64,000 nt of DNA, taken from contig NC_049983.1 in NCBI RefSeq assembly GCF_000003815.2, positions 7,644,530 through 7,708,529 of the forward strand. The letters are read 5' to 3'. This stretch comes from Branchiostoma floridae (Eukaryota; Chordata; Leptocardii; Amphioxiformes; Branchiostomatidae). The first letter of the stretch is position 1. Each line of letters opens with the position of its first letter. Positions 46,231 to 57,886 of the stretch are shown piece by piece. A program made the translations under genes and the position numbers. Under the pieces are notes generated by a model that was not told the DNA's origin, made no database searches, and saw only the letters and a program-made list of their open reading frames with translations.

Positions 46231-47588
46231 TATTTCACCATACTATGTATGGCTGAAATATAATAAGTCACTGTGTGGCCTAACTACTGGAGTATCAGCT
46301 TGTAGCAAGGTTGAACAGCTTAGCTGCTATTAGAACATGACCTTGTCCCAGAGGGTTGACCTTCAGCTGCAGACAGACAGCTGTCATTATCTTTTAAATT
46401 TGGTTTTAATGTTCCAGGGATGTGCTAGAACAGGGTTTGGCTGAGCTCTGAGTGACATGCATGCAGATATGGCAAATAACAGTCTTAGTCCGAGGTCATG
46501 GCCTTGGTGGGGAACAAAAATCTATATGAGCAAGGGCGTCCGGACGTTATATAACGTCCTTGGTATGACGGAGTTTTCAGCGCCAAACTTCTGCAACGCC
46601 ACATAAAACCCCATAACACACTGATTCGAAAATAGGGCATTGTGCTTTGTCTCAAGCATTCAAGAACAATATAAGGTGGTGAAGTCTGCTGACAGGCTTT
46701 CAACAAAATTATATTTACTCTACCAGACTGCTTTGTGGTTGGAAAATAGTGGAAAAAGTTGGACAAGTAGTAGAAAAAGTTGTATAGTGAATTAGTCTCC
46801 AAAGGAGACAGATATTGAATAACTAAGGGTAGCTATCAGTCATCAATTATGACATCAAAGTTTGTATTGTAACTGTCAGTGAGTGTGATATTAAATATTC
46901 ATACTGGTTATGGGGTTATGGGGAAAGTTATCTTTTGATATGCATATTTTTGGTTGTCCTCTCTGCTGCACTATTACACTACTCCCATGGAGCAAAGAAC
47001 TCAGAAAGCAATCATGGTAATGAAATTCATGTTGCAGAACTGGAAAACTGAGTTTTAAAGCCCCGACTTGCTTTGACCTGCCTTTCAGCATAATACCAGC
47101 CTTACATCAATAAATGCCAACAGAAGTGGCAGGTTATATTACACAGAATGACTTGTCAAACCAAATCCTTCATATAACTCCAGGCTTTCCCTTGTCTGTA
47201 TTAATGATTTAGGAAATCGCCCTTTGGCATAACACACCAGCTTCACAGGTACGCAACAGCCGCCGGCTATATTACATCAAACAACTTGTCACATCAATCC
47301 CAATGGCTCTGTAACTTCTGTATGCTTACCTCTCCATCCTTCCTGATGATTGCTATAGAGTGACAGCAAAATACAGTTTTTGCTTAGCTGGCTATATTAG
47401 TGCTGGGACCACCAACCAGTCACTTTTTCTTGATTTTTATGTAGCGTCTTGTAACTAGGTCCTGTGTTCTGCTGCTCCTATTTTCCAGCACCTACATGTA
47501 TATGTTCCAACACCCCCATTCCCCCATGTTCTGACAACGTTATGTTCTAAAACAGCCCACATTCCAACACTCCTATGTTCTGAAACCC
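46231..47588. other. Intergenic, no gene seen
   Basis: No recognisable domain in any frame. The run of Ile/Leu/Phe frames on the minus strand reflects base composition. Confidence 0.45.
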
Positions 47589-48212
47589 TTATTACCTCCA
47601 TGAAAAATGGAGGTATAGTTTTTGGTCTGTCTGTGTGTGGGGGTTTTTGTTTCCGGATATTTGTAGTCAGCATAACTCGTGTGATGATAAATATTACATT
47701 GTAAACAAGAAATCTTTTAAGAAAAGCTGTGCATTGCCGCGTATTTTATGACTGAACTGCTGAGAGCGACACCTAGCGACTTCAGTAGGAAATGCAGCAA
47801 AAGGGGATATTGGAAATTTACCTCATTATCATAATTTATGTCACATGAATTATTGGCACATCAAACAGGTTTTGTAAAACTTTTTGAACTACAATGAATA
47901 TGCATTATTTTTCATTACAAAATAAGTTCCTTCTGATGCAATTTGTGATATATCTTTATCTAAACATGGTGAGTTAAAGCGTAGATTTATTACGCTGGAC
48001 CACATACAGTAACATGCGTCTAGAAGATAGTTTTAATACTCGCCTGGAATGTACCATTGTCTAACTAAGCAATGAAACTCGGCAAGGAAAGAAGGGCCTT
48101 TGGAAGGGGCTTTGGAAGGGCTGGGTTAACATTGCTTGAACCATTGATCCATCCAACCATCCAACCATGTAAATAGTGGGCATAAGGCATTGCCGCTGGC
48201 GCGGCAATGCAA
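47589..48212. repeat. Possible transposon between two hairpins
   Basis: ACCTCCATGAAAAATGGAGGT (an inverted repeat about 20 bases long) starts a stretch that ends with GCATTGCCGCTGGCGCGGCA and ATGC. GCATTGCCGCG also occurs at about 47731. Recognised only by structure. Confidence 0.4.
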
Positions 48213-48953
48213 AAAAAATGATTATGAAAGTCAAGGTATTATTCATTTATTTGTTTATTAATTTTTCAGGGTAGTCCCTACAGTATTATGACAATAAAAG
48301 TTTATTACATATTACATATTACAAATATAACTGCATTGTGAACATTTTTGTGAAGAAAATGTCACATAGACAACCAACTGCAGTGGATTCAGCACTAAAA
48401 TTTGTTTTCAGGTTCTTTCTCCACATTTAACAAGGAAGTTAGAAGATGCTCAACATAACAAATTACGAATCATCTGGGCCTCCTTAACCTTTTGCTTGGT
48501 AAATTCAATGTTAAATCGTACATGTACTTTTTCTGTAATAGCATATTGTGATTCTTTAATTCAATTTCCAGGGAAATGCATTCATACAGCTTGGAGCAGG
48601 TGGCCCTTAAGAAACTGTCACATTGAAGACTTCTCTGAAGCTCAACTTTAGATGTACTGTAGTGACAGTTTAACCTTTAAAAACATAAGGTGCTCTATAA
48701 GCCCCTGGACCAGAGAAAACTCTGAGCATTAACAGACCTTGGGAATTGATACAAATAGTTCGCCGTAGTCATCTATAATAATCCACAAAGCTGGAGTAAA
48801 AGGAGGATTTTGGAGGTTCCAGGAATTTTTGTTTGTTTTCATCCTACACAACACCCCCATAGTCTGGAGATGGGAGTTGTAGAGCAGACTTTGTTGATCA
48901 TGTGCTGTAGAAAGAAAGATGAAATGTTGAAGCATTACAAGCATATGTGTGTC
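48213..48953. other. Intergenic, no gene seen
   Basis: AT-rich, without clear repeat borders. TATTACATATTACATATTAC near 48303 is a small simple repeat. Confidence 0.45.
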
Positions 48954-49476
48954 TAAGGTCATGTTGTTTTCATAATATGGATGACATCCTCTGGTTACCC
49001 CAAAATTGATGTGAGCATGCAAAAGTTTGGCAAAAAAAAAATTGCCTTCATTATGAAATCGGAGGGGTTATGAATGTTTGACAAATTATTAGATAGGTAT
49101 GGTATACCAAACAATGAATTCTTAATTTTTTAACGGTATTTCACATCTTCTTTGACTTTGGCATTGGACGACATTAGCATACAGATGCATAGTTAGTAAT
49201 ACTCATTTTGCAGCTTTGTACAAGTATAGCCAGAAACTTTTCTTTGGAAACGAAAGAAAATTATGCACCCACAGATAGTGGTGCGTACCTACATTGTATA
49301 GCCCGGACTTGGAATTGGACCTAAAAATGTTTAGGTCCAAGTCCAAAAAAAAAAAAAAAAGTCCGGACCTGAACCTGAACTGCTGGACCTGAATCCGGAC
49401 CTGAACCTGAATATGAGTTTAGGTACGCACCACTACCACAGATGTCATTAAATACAATCGAATAAACACGGCGTGA
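48954..49476. mobile_element. MITE family 3 copy interrupted by a hAT-like element
   Basis: Left end TAAGGTCATGTTGTTTTC with ATATGGATGACATCCTCTGG next to it. The right end is GATGTCATTAAATACAATCG, then AATAAACACGGCGTGACA. The segment 49274-49436 between them is a separate inserted element. Confidence 0.8.
49274..49436. mobile_element. hAT-like element of the GGACCTGAACCTG family, nested
   Basis: Terminal repeats TAGTGGTGCGTACCTA and TAGGTACGCACCACTA, with CCACAGA on each side as a target duplication. The interior is GGACCTGAACCTGAA-type repeats and a 16-A run. It sits inside a family 3 MITE. Confidence 0.85.
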
Positions 49477-49787
49477 CAAATAGTCTGACATAAATGTTGG
49501 CAAAATGAATAGACGATTTAGTGGAGTAAAAAAACTTATAGTGTGAGACCAAATAACAGTGCCTTCCCATGGCTTTGTGGTAATGGTGTGTTGTATGTTA
49601 TGGTGTGGTATGTATTGATTTTTGCTTCCTGGTGGTCGTTACATGTGGAAGCTTTATGGATATAGAGTGTGGCAGGCAGAAGTGGAGGATCCGACCTAAT
49701 GGAGAACTGATGTCAGGGAAGAAATATATCATGTACATGGTACACTAAGTACTTGGAGGAATAAGTTTGAACACCAAAGTTTGTGAC

Positions 49788-49945
49788 TGGATGGATGGAA
49801 GGAAGGATAAGGAGAGGGAGGAGGGGTGTACAAATGGAAGGAGTAAACTTTAGATAAGATGAAAGAGGGGAGGACTGGATGGATGGATAGATGAGGCAAG
49901 CTTGGGAATGGATGGATGTGGAAAGGAAGGATGGATGGAGAGGAG
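49788..49945. repeat. GGAT/GGAA-rich purine tract
   Basis: Imperfect GGAT and GGAA repeats on the plus strand with almost no pyrimidine except T. The long minus-strand reading frames here are by-products of the repeat. Confidence 0.85.
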
Positions 49946-50477
49946 GGATGCATAAGGCGAACAGTTTCATTGAAAGAGTCACTGGGTTCCTAATTTGTGA
50001 CTGTCATTCGATTCTAGATGAACAGTTTCTTTCAGCATATTTTTTAGGATTTATACAAACATATCCTTGTGTAGGTGTGTGTGTGTGCATTATGTAATAA
50101 TACTAAAAGCTTGTTAATTACTTTACACGTACAACTGTACACAATGTAACAGAAAGGCGGATGACTGAAGTTTGAAGCATGTTTTTGACAGAGTACGCTT
50201 ATGTAACACTTGAATGGAGCTGTAATTCTTTTTTTAGCTCAACTGCCTTGTGCAGCTGACACGACTGTTACCATTGTAAACAAAACTTCTTTTACATGTA
50301 ACGTTATGTGACATTTCAGACAATACTGCATATGTGCATGTGAATATAGAAACACAATACCTGGACTATCACTAGACAAGTGAATGTGTAGCTGAATGAA
50401 ATGGTGTTATCATCTTTTTTAACCATCATGAAAATATAAAGCTGCGCATTTTTAGATCAGAGAAATAATGTTACATA

Positions 50478-50960
50478 TAAATGAATGAATGAATGAAAGA
50501 CCTTTATTGTACATTCATGCCTCGACGGGCTAGGTACAGGTCACTGATAACAGACATGACTGATAACAGAATAACAAATATATGAAAAAACAACAGGATA
50601 CAATTTAACTAGTTGAAGGTACTAAGCTAACAGGATGGTCGACATCTTCTCGCTTCTTTGTACAGGTGTAGATATAAGAACATATAATGTTTGATATACA
50701 GGGTTTGTCTAGGCGCATCAAAAATAGAAATTTATCCGTTGCATTAAGATGTTCAAAATATGGGAACTCTTTTCTGATATATTCATAAAGCACAATCCGT
50801 TCATTATGGTACAATTTACAGTGTAAAATAAAATGCTGTTCATCTTCTGCATGTTGTAGATCACAAAATTGGCAGACTCTATGCTGCAGAGGGGTGCGGT
50901 TGTGCCTTCCAGTTTCGATATGTAACTTGTGGCAACTAATCCGGAGTTTAGTGACGCTGC
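50478..50960 (-). mobile_element. 5'-truncated LINE with zf-RVT tail and (AATG)n end
   Basis: The minus strand encodes IETGRHNRTPLQHRVCQFC, then AEDEQHFILHCKLYHNER and YFEHLNATDKFLFLMRLD. The spacing C-x2-C...H-x3-C is the zinc-knuckle-like end of many non-LTR retrotransposon ORFs. The element finishes at its 3' end in CATT repeats (AATG on the plus strand, about 50480-50500) as CR1/L2-like LINEs often do. Only the 3' end is present. Confidence 0.8.
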
Positions 50961-51311
50961 CACTCTGTGCTGTATGTTAAAATGTACAACGAAAAAGCCT
51001 CAATCGCTTTTTACATAATTCTTGGGCTGCCATTTGCACCTGTATTTCCAAGGCAACCAAACACTTTTTACCCTCTGCCAAGACCACCTGTTGTGAATGA
51101 CCTTCACACCCATCTCGGGCGACCTTGCGTGTCTTTGAGTCCGCCACAATCACGGTTCATTAACACTCCCAATAACGGAGGCAGTCGTTCGACCATACAT
51201 TCACGGACAGGTCGTCGACAAGTGTTGAGTTTTTCAATTGAAGCCGCAGATATTGATTGCACTGTGCTGCGGCAGAATGGGTACTTGGTTGGGTAAGCCT
51301 CCAGATCAGTC
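50961..51311. other. Intergenic, no gene seen
   Basis: GC is higher than in the surroundings and a 109-codon plus-strand frame is open, but no domain is recognised. Confidence 0.4.
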
Positions 51312-51523
51312 TACTGTAAATGCAGAAATGTTCGCGGTGGTTTTATGTTTGCGGTTTTTGGGGTGGCCACTTCACCGTGAATTTAAAACCACCGCAAACA
51401 TTTTTCCATGGCAGTAAGAGATTACAGTGCATGGTGCTACTGCGAACTTAAAACTGCTGCGAAAAGTTCTTTTTCCCGCTACAGCGAAATTAAATCCCTG
51501 CAAACTTATATGCAATAACAGTA
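51312..51523. mobile_element. MITE family 1, copy e
   Basis: TACTGTAAATGCAG at the left and TGCAATAACAGTA at the right, with full-length spacing and the shared CCATGGCAGTAAGAG centre. Confidence 0.9.
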
Positions 51524-52294
51524 CATGTATGTGAATGCCAGACATAATGTTCCTCACCCTGTTGTTATAGGACCTATTACTACAAATTTATGAGTACAGC
51601 TTCCAACATTCAATTTGAGAAAAAAGTGAAAAAAGACATGAGATACGATTATTTGATTGAAGATATAGTTATTGAGGATCTTATAGAAATTTTTGCATCC
51701 TGCTTTGGTTACAGGAACAAGGATGTAATATAATGTCCTATTGGTTTGGATGAAAAGCACTTTTAGTACAGTATCAGCTTTCAGTATAGAATTCCATTGA
51801 CAAGTGGACCAAAATATCAATTCATATATAAAGGCTATGATGTAGCCTCTACAGCAATGTAATATGAATATACAATATGCATATATTGTGGTTGATAAAC
51901 ATGGATTTGAATATATGAACCTAAAAGATACAGGTAAAGCATCCACTTTCAATGAAGTACAAATGTATTGCGTGACTTGGTCATTTTCGATAGTCATCAG
52001 CAATGCAACTTTGATACGGCTCAACACAGTGGGTAACGCATTCTCTTCTTGACAATGCCATTACAAGTGCATGAAACATTTCAGGGTGAATTATGATCAT
52101 TGGCTTATTATTGTAACAGTTATTAATGAAAAGGCTGTCAGGGTTCCATCTTGGCCAGGATGGAAGGATGGAATTTAACTGACAGATGGCAAGTATGGAG
52201 TAATAAAAATTCTTGAGGGACCTGTCATCTTAGAAATTTTGCTGGTAACATGAGGAGCAGTCTACTTGTGTGAGGAAGATATGTTTATCAGATG
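51524..52294. other. Intergenic, no gene seen
   Basis: AT-rich. The long minus-strand frame (51554-52027) is Ile/Tyr/Phe-rich with no domain, typical of chance frames in AT-rich DNA. Confidence 0.5.
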
Positions 52295-52700
52295 TTAGGC
52301 CGTGTTGATTTGATTAATTGGATAACATCCTCTGGGAATCCCAAAACTGATGCGAGTGTGAGAATAAAAAAAGTTTGGCCAAAAAAGTTGCCTCCATTAT
52401 GAAATCTACATGTTGTAAGTGGTGTGGAAGGTTGAACAAGTGACAAACACAGAATATTGAATACCGAACAATTCTAAGATTCCTCATTTTTGTTTTTACA
52501 GTTTTCTTCTTTGACATTGGAATTGACGTTTACAATTAGTATATGTTTCCCCGATATATTTATCTTTTAATCTACAGTATGTATTTGCTCCTTTTACAGC
52601 TGCTTTGTAAGATTCAAAGCAACTTTTTTTATTTTTGGAAGCGGCCAAAAATTGATGCGCATGCAGATGTCAATCATGTAATTAAATCAACATGGCCTAA
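52295..52700. mobile_element. MITE family 3, intact copy
   Basis: 406 bp with terminal inverted repeats TTAGGCCGTGTTGATTTGAT and the complement ending ATCAACATGGCCTAA. Sub-terminal ATCCTCTGGGAATCCCAAAA and GGCCAAAAA motifs recur in the other copies. Confidence 0.9.
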
Positions 52701-53032
52701 TCTGTCATCTCCGCTGCTGTGACAACATTTCCTCTGACGTCATCACCACAAAGAAAGCAAACAAAGCTAAGAATGGAGCGAAGAATTCCCTGAGCCAAAA
52801 GGATTTATTATAGGCATTACTTGTTATTGTGGGCTCTCAAGTCAATCAAATCAATGGGTACCTGCATACCTTTTTTTCTGTAGAATATTGTCAAAGCAGT
52901 TTTAAACTTAGATTTTAAGAATATCATCACAGTCAAGCCATTCTTAAATTATGCTAAATTGAAGGACCCAAAATAAACAAAGAAAAAACAATACGGTAAC
53001 CTCCATTTTCCATAGAGGTAAAGAAAACAGAG

Positions 53033-53256
53033 TACTGTAAATGCAGAAATTTTCACAGTGGTTTTATATTCATGGTTTTTGCATTTACCATTACCACAAA
53101 CCTAAACCACCGCAAACATTTTTCCATGGTAGTAATTAAGAGAACGGTGCATGGTGATGTAACCACGAACATAAAACCACCAGTCGAACAGTCCTTTTTC
53201 CTACTACCGCAAAATCAAATCCCCGGGAACTTAAATGCATTATTATTTTTACAGTA
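53033..53256. mobile_element. MITE family 1, copy f
   Basis: TACTGTAAATGCAG at the left, TTTTTACAGTA at the right, and the CCATGG centre present. A short insertion lies before the right end. Confidence 0.9.
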
Positions 53257-54783
53257 TCTGTCAGGCCATTCGAACTAATTGCTCCAATTGGCATTAAGAA
53301 AAGTTTCAATTGGACCCTAAAACCCAAGAGTTTTTAACCTTATGACACTTTGCAATATGATTCAAAACTCCATTAAATCCGTTGTAGGTCAGTCATGACC
53401 GAAACCCAACGCTGACCTTCTATTTCCAATAAATCATCAGCAGCTGACATTTGTGAAGGCTTGAGTGCTGGCAGCCATGTCAGACCATTGATACATGTAT
53501 TGACTCAATATATACTGGATGTATGAAGGTGACCCACAGGTCAAACCAGTGTAGTTTCAGAATCAGAGACAGTTTGACTTATGGGCACCGTATCTTTGAT
53601 TAAACTCTGGATTTTCCAAAACACAAATTTTACAAATTACAGTTTTTCACAGCATGATTACATTGGTCTAGAAGGTTTTGTTTTTGGTACCATTTAAATG
53701 TTATTGTGTATGTGGTTTAGTAACATATACCTCACGAAGCTCTGGATATACATGTAGTGTCATGAAATTTGGTATGTGGTTAGACCTTGTTCTATGGAAG
53801 AAAATATAAGATTTTGGGCCCCCTGGCAGCTTAACTAGGTACTGCAAGAGGACTTTTGGTTGTCAGATCGCATTTGGACATTATTACTTTGTGTATAAGG
53901 CTTATTTATTAAAATCTTTGCAATTTAATGCAAGAGTTATGTATAAGGAAACAATCAATGAAATACAGGGTGGCACACTGTCACAAAAGAATAATCATCC
54001 TCCTGAATGTGTCACATGTTGATCCATGCTTTCCAGGTCACAGGAAATAAGCCCAGTTCTCATAAATCACTTCTTCTATTCATGAGCTGGTTCTTCAAGG
54101 CCCTCCCCTGGCTCACAAGGAAAACAGGGGTGGAAAACTAATCAGGAAGATTACATGGAAAGTCCCCAGGCGATAGGGTTTCTATACATCTTAGCTGCTG
54201 TCAAAACGGATCCATAAATGATTTATTTAGGTCAGAATCGGTGTTCAAAGCCTTGCCTAGATGAAGGGCTGAGGAAAAGAATGGGGTAATGATGTTTGAA
54301 ATTTGGCACTCACTTAGCAGAATTTAGAAAGGAGGTCATAAATTTGGTGATCTTTGGTTTGTTGGCTGTGATAAAGAAAAACAACTTCAGATTGAAAACT
54401 ATGGTCCTAAGGAGTGTGGTCACCAAGAGCTTCGTTTTGGATTATTCTATTGAATCATTCTTTATTACTTATCTTCTGACTGATGAGATTATGTTACAGA
54501 ATGCTCTAAAATGTTTCATGCAAAAATTATCTTTACTTAATAATAGTTTATACAAAATCATCAAGGACAATTCTGAGACAGTTCAGTACAATTGTTTCAT
54601 GCTTTTTCCATATGAAAAACTAAAATTAGCTATAAGTATGTTTATACATGTATATCGTTTTGTTCATTATTCGTAGTCCACAGGGTAACTACATGTATGA
54701 TGTCAGAATGCTCCGATTGAATTAACCACAAATGTAATATTTCAGCTCTTTACACAATTTATTTATTTTCCATATCATAGATG
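53257..54783. other. Intergenic, no gene seen
   Basis: AT-rich. The 126-codon plus-strand frame at 54296-54676 is discussed under rejected items. Confidence 0.5.
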
Positions 54784-55001
54784 TAATGCTGGTTCACCTT
54801 TATCCGATGGTGACTTATATCCGTCGTTTTAAAAAAAATTGTATTTAGGGACATGAAGTCGACGGACGGTAGCTTCGAATCGGAACATTTTGAAATTATT
54901 GCAAATTTGAAACCACTGTTCGCAGACTTAATACTCCTAAATGAGCTGTTTTAAGGACAACGAATAAAGGTCACCCGGCGGATAAAAGTGAAATAGCGTT
55001 A
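54784..55001. mobile_element. MITE family 4, copy b
   Basis: TAATGCTGGTTCACCTTTAT at the left, GGATAAAAGTGAAATAGCG and TTA at the right. The interior contains GCAGACTTAATACTCCTAAA, the complement of the equivalent stretch in copy a, so the two are in opposite orientation. Confidence 0.88.
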
Positions 55002-55456
55002 CATGTATATCCATCTAGCTTTTAAATCCTGTACATGTATTTTGATTGCAGGTAATGTTTGATCTATTTTCATCTGGCATTTGTCTGCAATGATGGATCA
55101 CGCAGTGGATCATTTTCAATTCTAACACCCAAGAATCATGTTTATCCCCTGTTTATCCACATGCATCTATCATCAAATTAGTGGGCAGGAGGAACCAGAC
55201 TAAGTAGCACTCGTAAAACGGAGACCTCCTGGGCTCCTGGTTTTAATTGGGTCTAATGTAGAGGGATGTGACAGCTACCACTGATTCCTCACTAGTGTAA
55301 TGGGGTGGGAGGATTAAATGTAATCCCAGTGTATCATTAAGGTAGGTACACCTTCTTAGCAGAATTAAGATACATGGAGGTAATTTTTCTTTCTTTTAGT
55401 AAAAGTTGGAACAACCATTTCATTATACATCCCAAAGCTCATGTCTTCTAAAGTTA

Positions 55457-55692
55457 CTCTCCAAGCAGAGGTTAGGCAGCAGACTTCAAGAAACATTACA
55501 AAATAGAATGCCCAATGAAAATGACTAAAAAAAAACAGCCAGAGCCTAACCTCTGCTTGAAAAGTATTCTAGAGTGCCTTTTCATTGATATATTTACCTT
55601 TACTGTACACCTGCAACTAGTAATAAAGTAGCTTAATTTTTTATCATATGGAATGACGGAAATGGTCTGAGACCTAACATCTGCTTGGAGAT
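55457..55692. mobile_element. Related element with three copies of the TCTCCAAGCAGAGGTTAGG end
   Basis: CTCTCCAAGCAGAGGTTAGG at the left, GCCTAACCTCTGCTTG at about 55544, and ACCTAACATCTGCTTGGAGA at the right. The motif matches the ends of the 57127 element. The layout suggests a small palindromic copy with an extra end. Confidence 0.7.
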
Positions 55693-56430
55693 TATATATT
55701 GCACATTCCAATATGATATTGGGCAAACTTGGAATGGCCCAAAATTTAATGGAGGGGTGCACAGAACGTTACAAACTAATATTGTATATATAACGGTTAC
55801 ATGATATCTATTCTGAGTTTCTTTTAATTTGCGAGGTTGTGGTTTTGACCAAGACAACATTTACTACAAAATTAGACAACCTTTGACCAATATGTCATAT
55901 GTTCTATAATGTACAATTCAACTTTTTCAAATGTACATAAAACATCTAGTTTCATTACAATGGCCCATTCACACATGGGCTAATACCACTTCTTAAGCCA
56001 CACTGTGAACACAACATATTGATGTGACACCGTCGGCCATTTGGAATGCGTGATTCACAATCGAATTAGTTTGCTCAGGAACCCGTCTCCACGGATACAG
56101 GTCCGCTATTCATCCTCGGCATTTTCCATCTCATGGGCGCTGCCCGCCGAGTGTATTTGCGCGGGAAGAAAGGTTGAAAAGCGGAAAGCATACAAATGAT
56201 TGGCCAGCGCAAATAAATTTCATTCATAGGTCAAAAAAACACCAGGCGCATCTGACCTTCACACTATGGCAATGAAAAACAATATTCCAAACAGGATGTG
56301 ACAAGGTAGGGTTCCTTTGGGGCCAAATCCCTAGCCATGGTCTTCACTGAAAATTAATTTAGTATTGGAACTCATCTACCGCTGTTGGTGTATTTAATGT
56401 AACATAAATACTGTACTGTCTTTTTGTGGC

Positions 56431-56670
56431 AACGTTAGTTCACCTTTATCCGCAGGGTAACCTATATCCTTTGTTTTTAAAAATCTGTGTATTTATAAGG
56501 ATATCAATAGACGAACGGTGCAAAATTTTGGAAACAACTACATTTTGAAAGTAGATTTTTGTATTGCAATTTGAAACCACTGTCCATCCACTTTATAATT
56601 TCAAAGTTTATACCCTTTTTATAAAACAATGGATCTAAGTTACCCAGTGGATAAAGGTGAAGTAGCGTTA
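56431..56670. mobile_element. MITE family 4, copy c
   Basis: AACGTTAGTTCACCTTTATC at the left and GGATAAAGGTGAAGTAGCG plus TTA at the right. The interior shares GCAATTTGAAACCACTGTCC with copy b. Confidence 0.85.
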
Positions 56671-57126
56671 TAGTGACTGTCAATTGTAGCAACATTTCAA
56701 ATGACATTGAATGATTTAAAGTCAATGTTGCACATTAATAGGGTTCAAAATGGTGACAAATGAATAGAATGATACCTGAAACAGATGTTAGTATTTATGG
56801 AAAGTGCAGAAAAAATGGTACAGAAAAAAAGTGAAAGGTAACAGTTTTCCTTGCCACATCTGCTTGGGGCTTGTCCACAAACAAACAGAGAAGAAATTGT
56901 TGAAAGATCAGTACATGTAATTTGTGATTCTCCAAGAAGACCATGTCATGCATTCAGTTGTAACCCATAGCTTTACATGAATAAATTGATTTCTGTGTTA
57001 CAAAGTGAGTGACTGTAGTTTATTGTAAGCCTAGATAAAATGCTTAACCTCCTTGGATAAACAGAGTGAAAGTCCAGTTGAATGCAGCTGTACCATAGCT
57101 ACCATGGCTCCAGATGTAAACAGGTT

Positions 57127-57886
57127 AATCTCCAAGTAGATGTTAGGGTGGATAATTGAGTTTTCTGACCAGCCAACTTTTCCAACTGTCCACTGTCCCA
57201 ACATCTGCTGACACTGGAGTACACAGTGACGGGCAAATTCTTTGAAAAATGGTGTTTCTGTCCCTCCCTCTGCATTTGTTAACAATCTGAAGATAGGCAG
57301 TGATATTAAGAGTTTTGCCGGCCATGTTCACATGAGTCTGTTTAACACAGAGTCTGCTGTCCGGTGCTGTAACTGGCCCCTTGTAGAATGCCGACCGGAT
57401 GTTGGGCGGGCTGCTATAAGCGAGATTCAATCAGGCTAGTTCACGTTGAATCTGGGATACAAATGCAGTGACCCACTCCCATCACAGTGGTGGTACATGC
57501 AGATTGCAGAATGTAAGATTGAGGGTATTTTACTAATCAACACAGATGGCCAAGCACAGCTTGAATTAGCTTTTGAGCTTGGATATAAAAGAATTACTTT
57601 ACACAACCAATTCATACTCACATTGCTAATGTTTTGCTTTCCCCCAGACACCTCAGAGCTTCTGACTGGAGTTCTGCTTCTCGCCGTTATATGTAAGCTA
57701 AGTGAATACAAATTCATTGAAACATACTAGTAGTTTGTACAAACTGGTTGTGTAATAGAATTCTTCAATATTCTACCAACCTGATGAAATTATTTTTGGA
57801 AGCTTTTGAACTTGTCGACCACTCCTCAGAAAAGCCACCCGGTCAGAAAACTCTACAATTGTCCACCCAACATCTGCTTGGAGATT
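57127..57886. mobile_element. DNA transposon remnant with about 45-bp terminal inverted repeats
   Basis: Left end AATCTCCAAGTAGATGTTAG and GGTGG followed by GAGTTTTCTGACC. Right end GGTCAGAAAACTC followed by CCACCCAACATCTGCTTGG and AGATT. The arms pair over about 45 bases with few mismatches; 760 bp in all. No transposase reading frame survives. Confidence 0.85.

Noticed and set aside
49713-49982. Pro/Ser-rich minus-strand frames
   Set aside because: They translate the GGAT/GGAA-type simple repeat.
51554-52027. 157-codon minus-strand frame
   Set aside because: AT-rich chance composition and no recognisable domain.
54296-54676. 126-codon plus-strand reading frame
   Set aside because: Composition (Phe, Leu, Ile, Lys, Asn) fits AT-rich chance DNA; no domain, splice context or repeat similarity.
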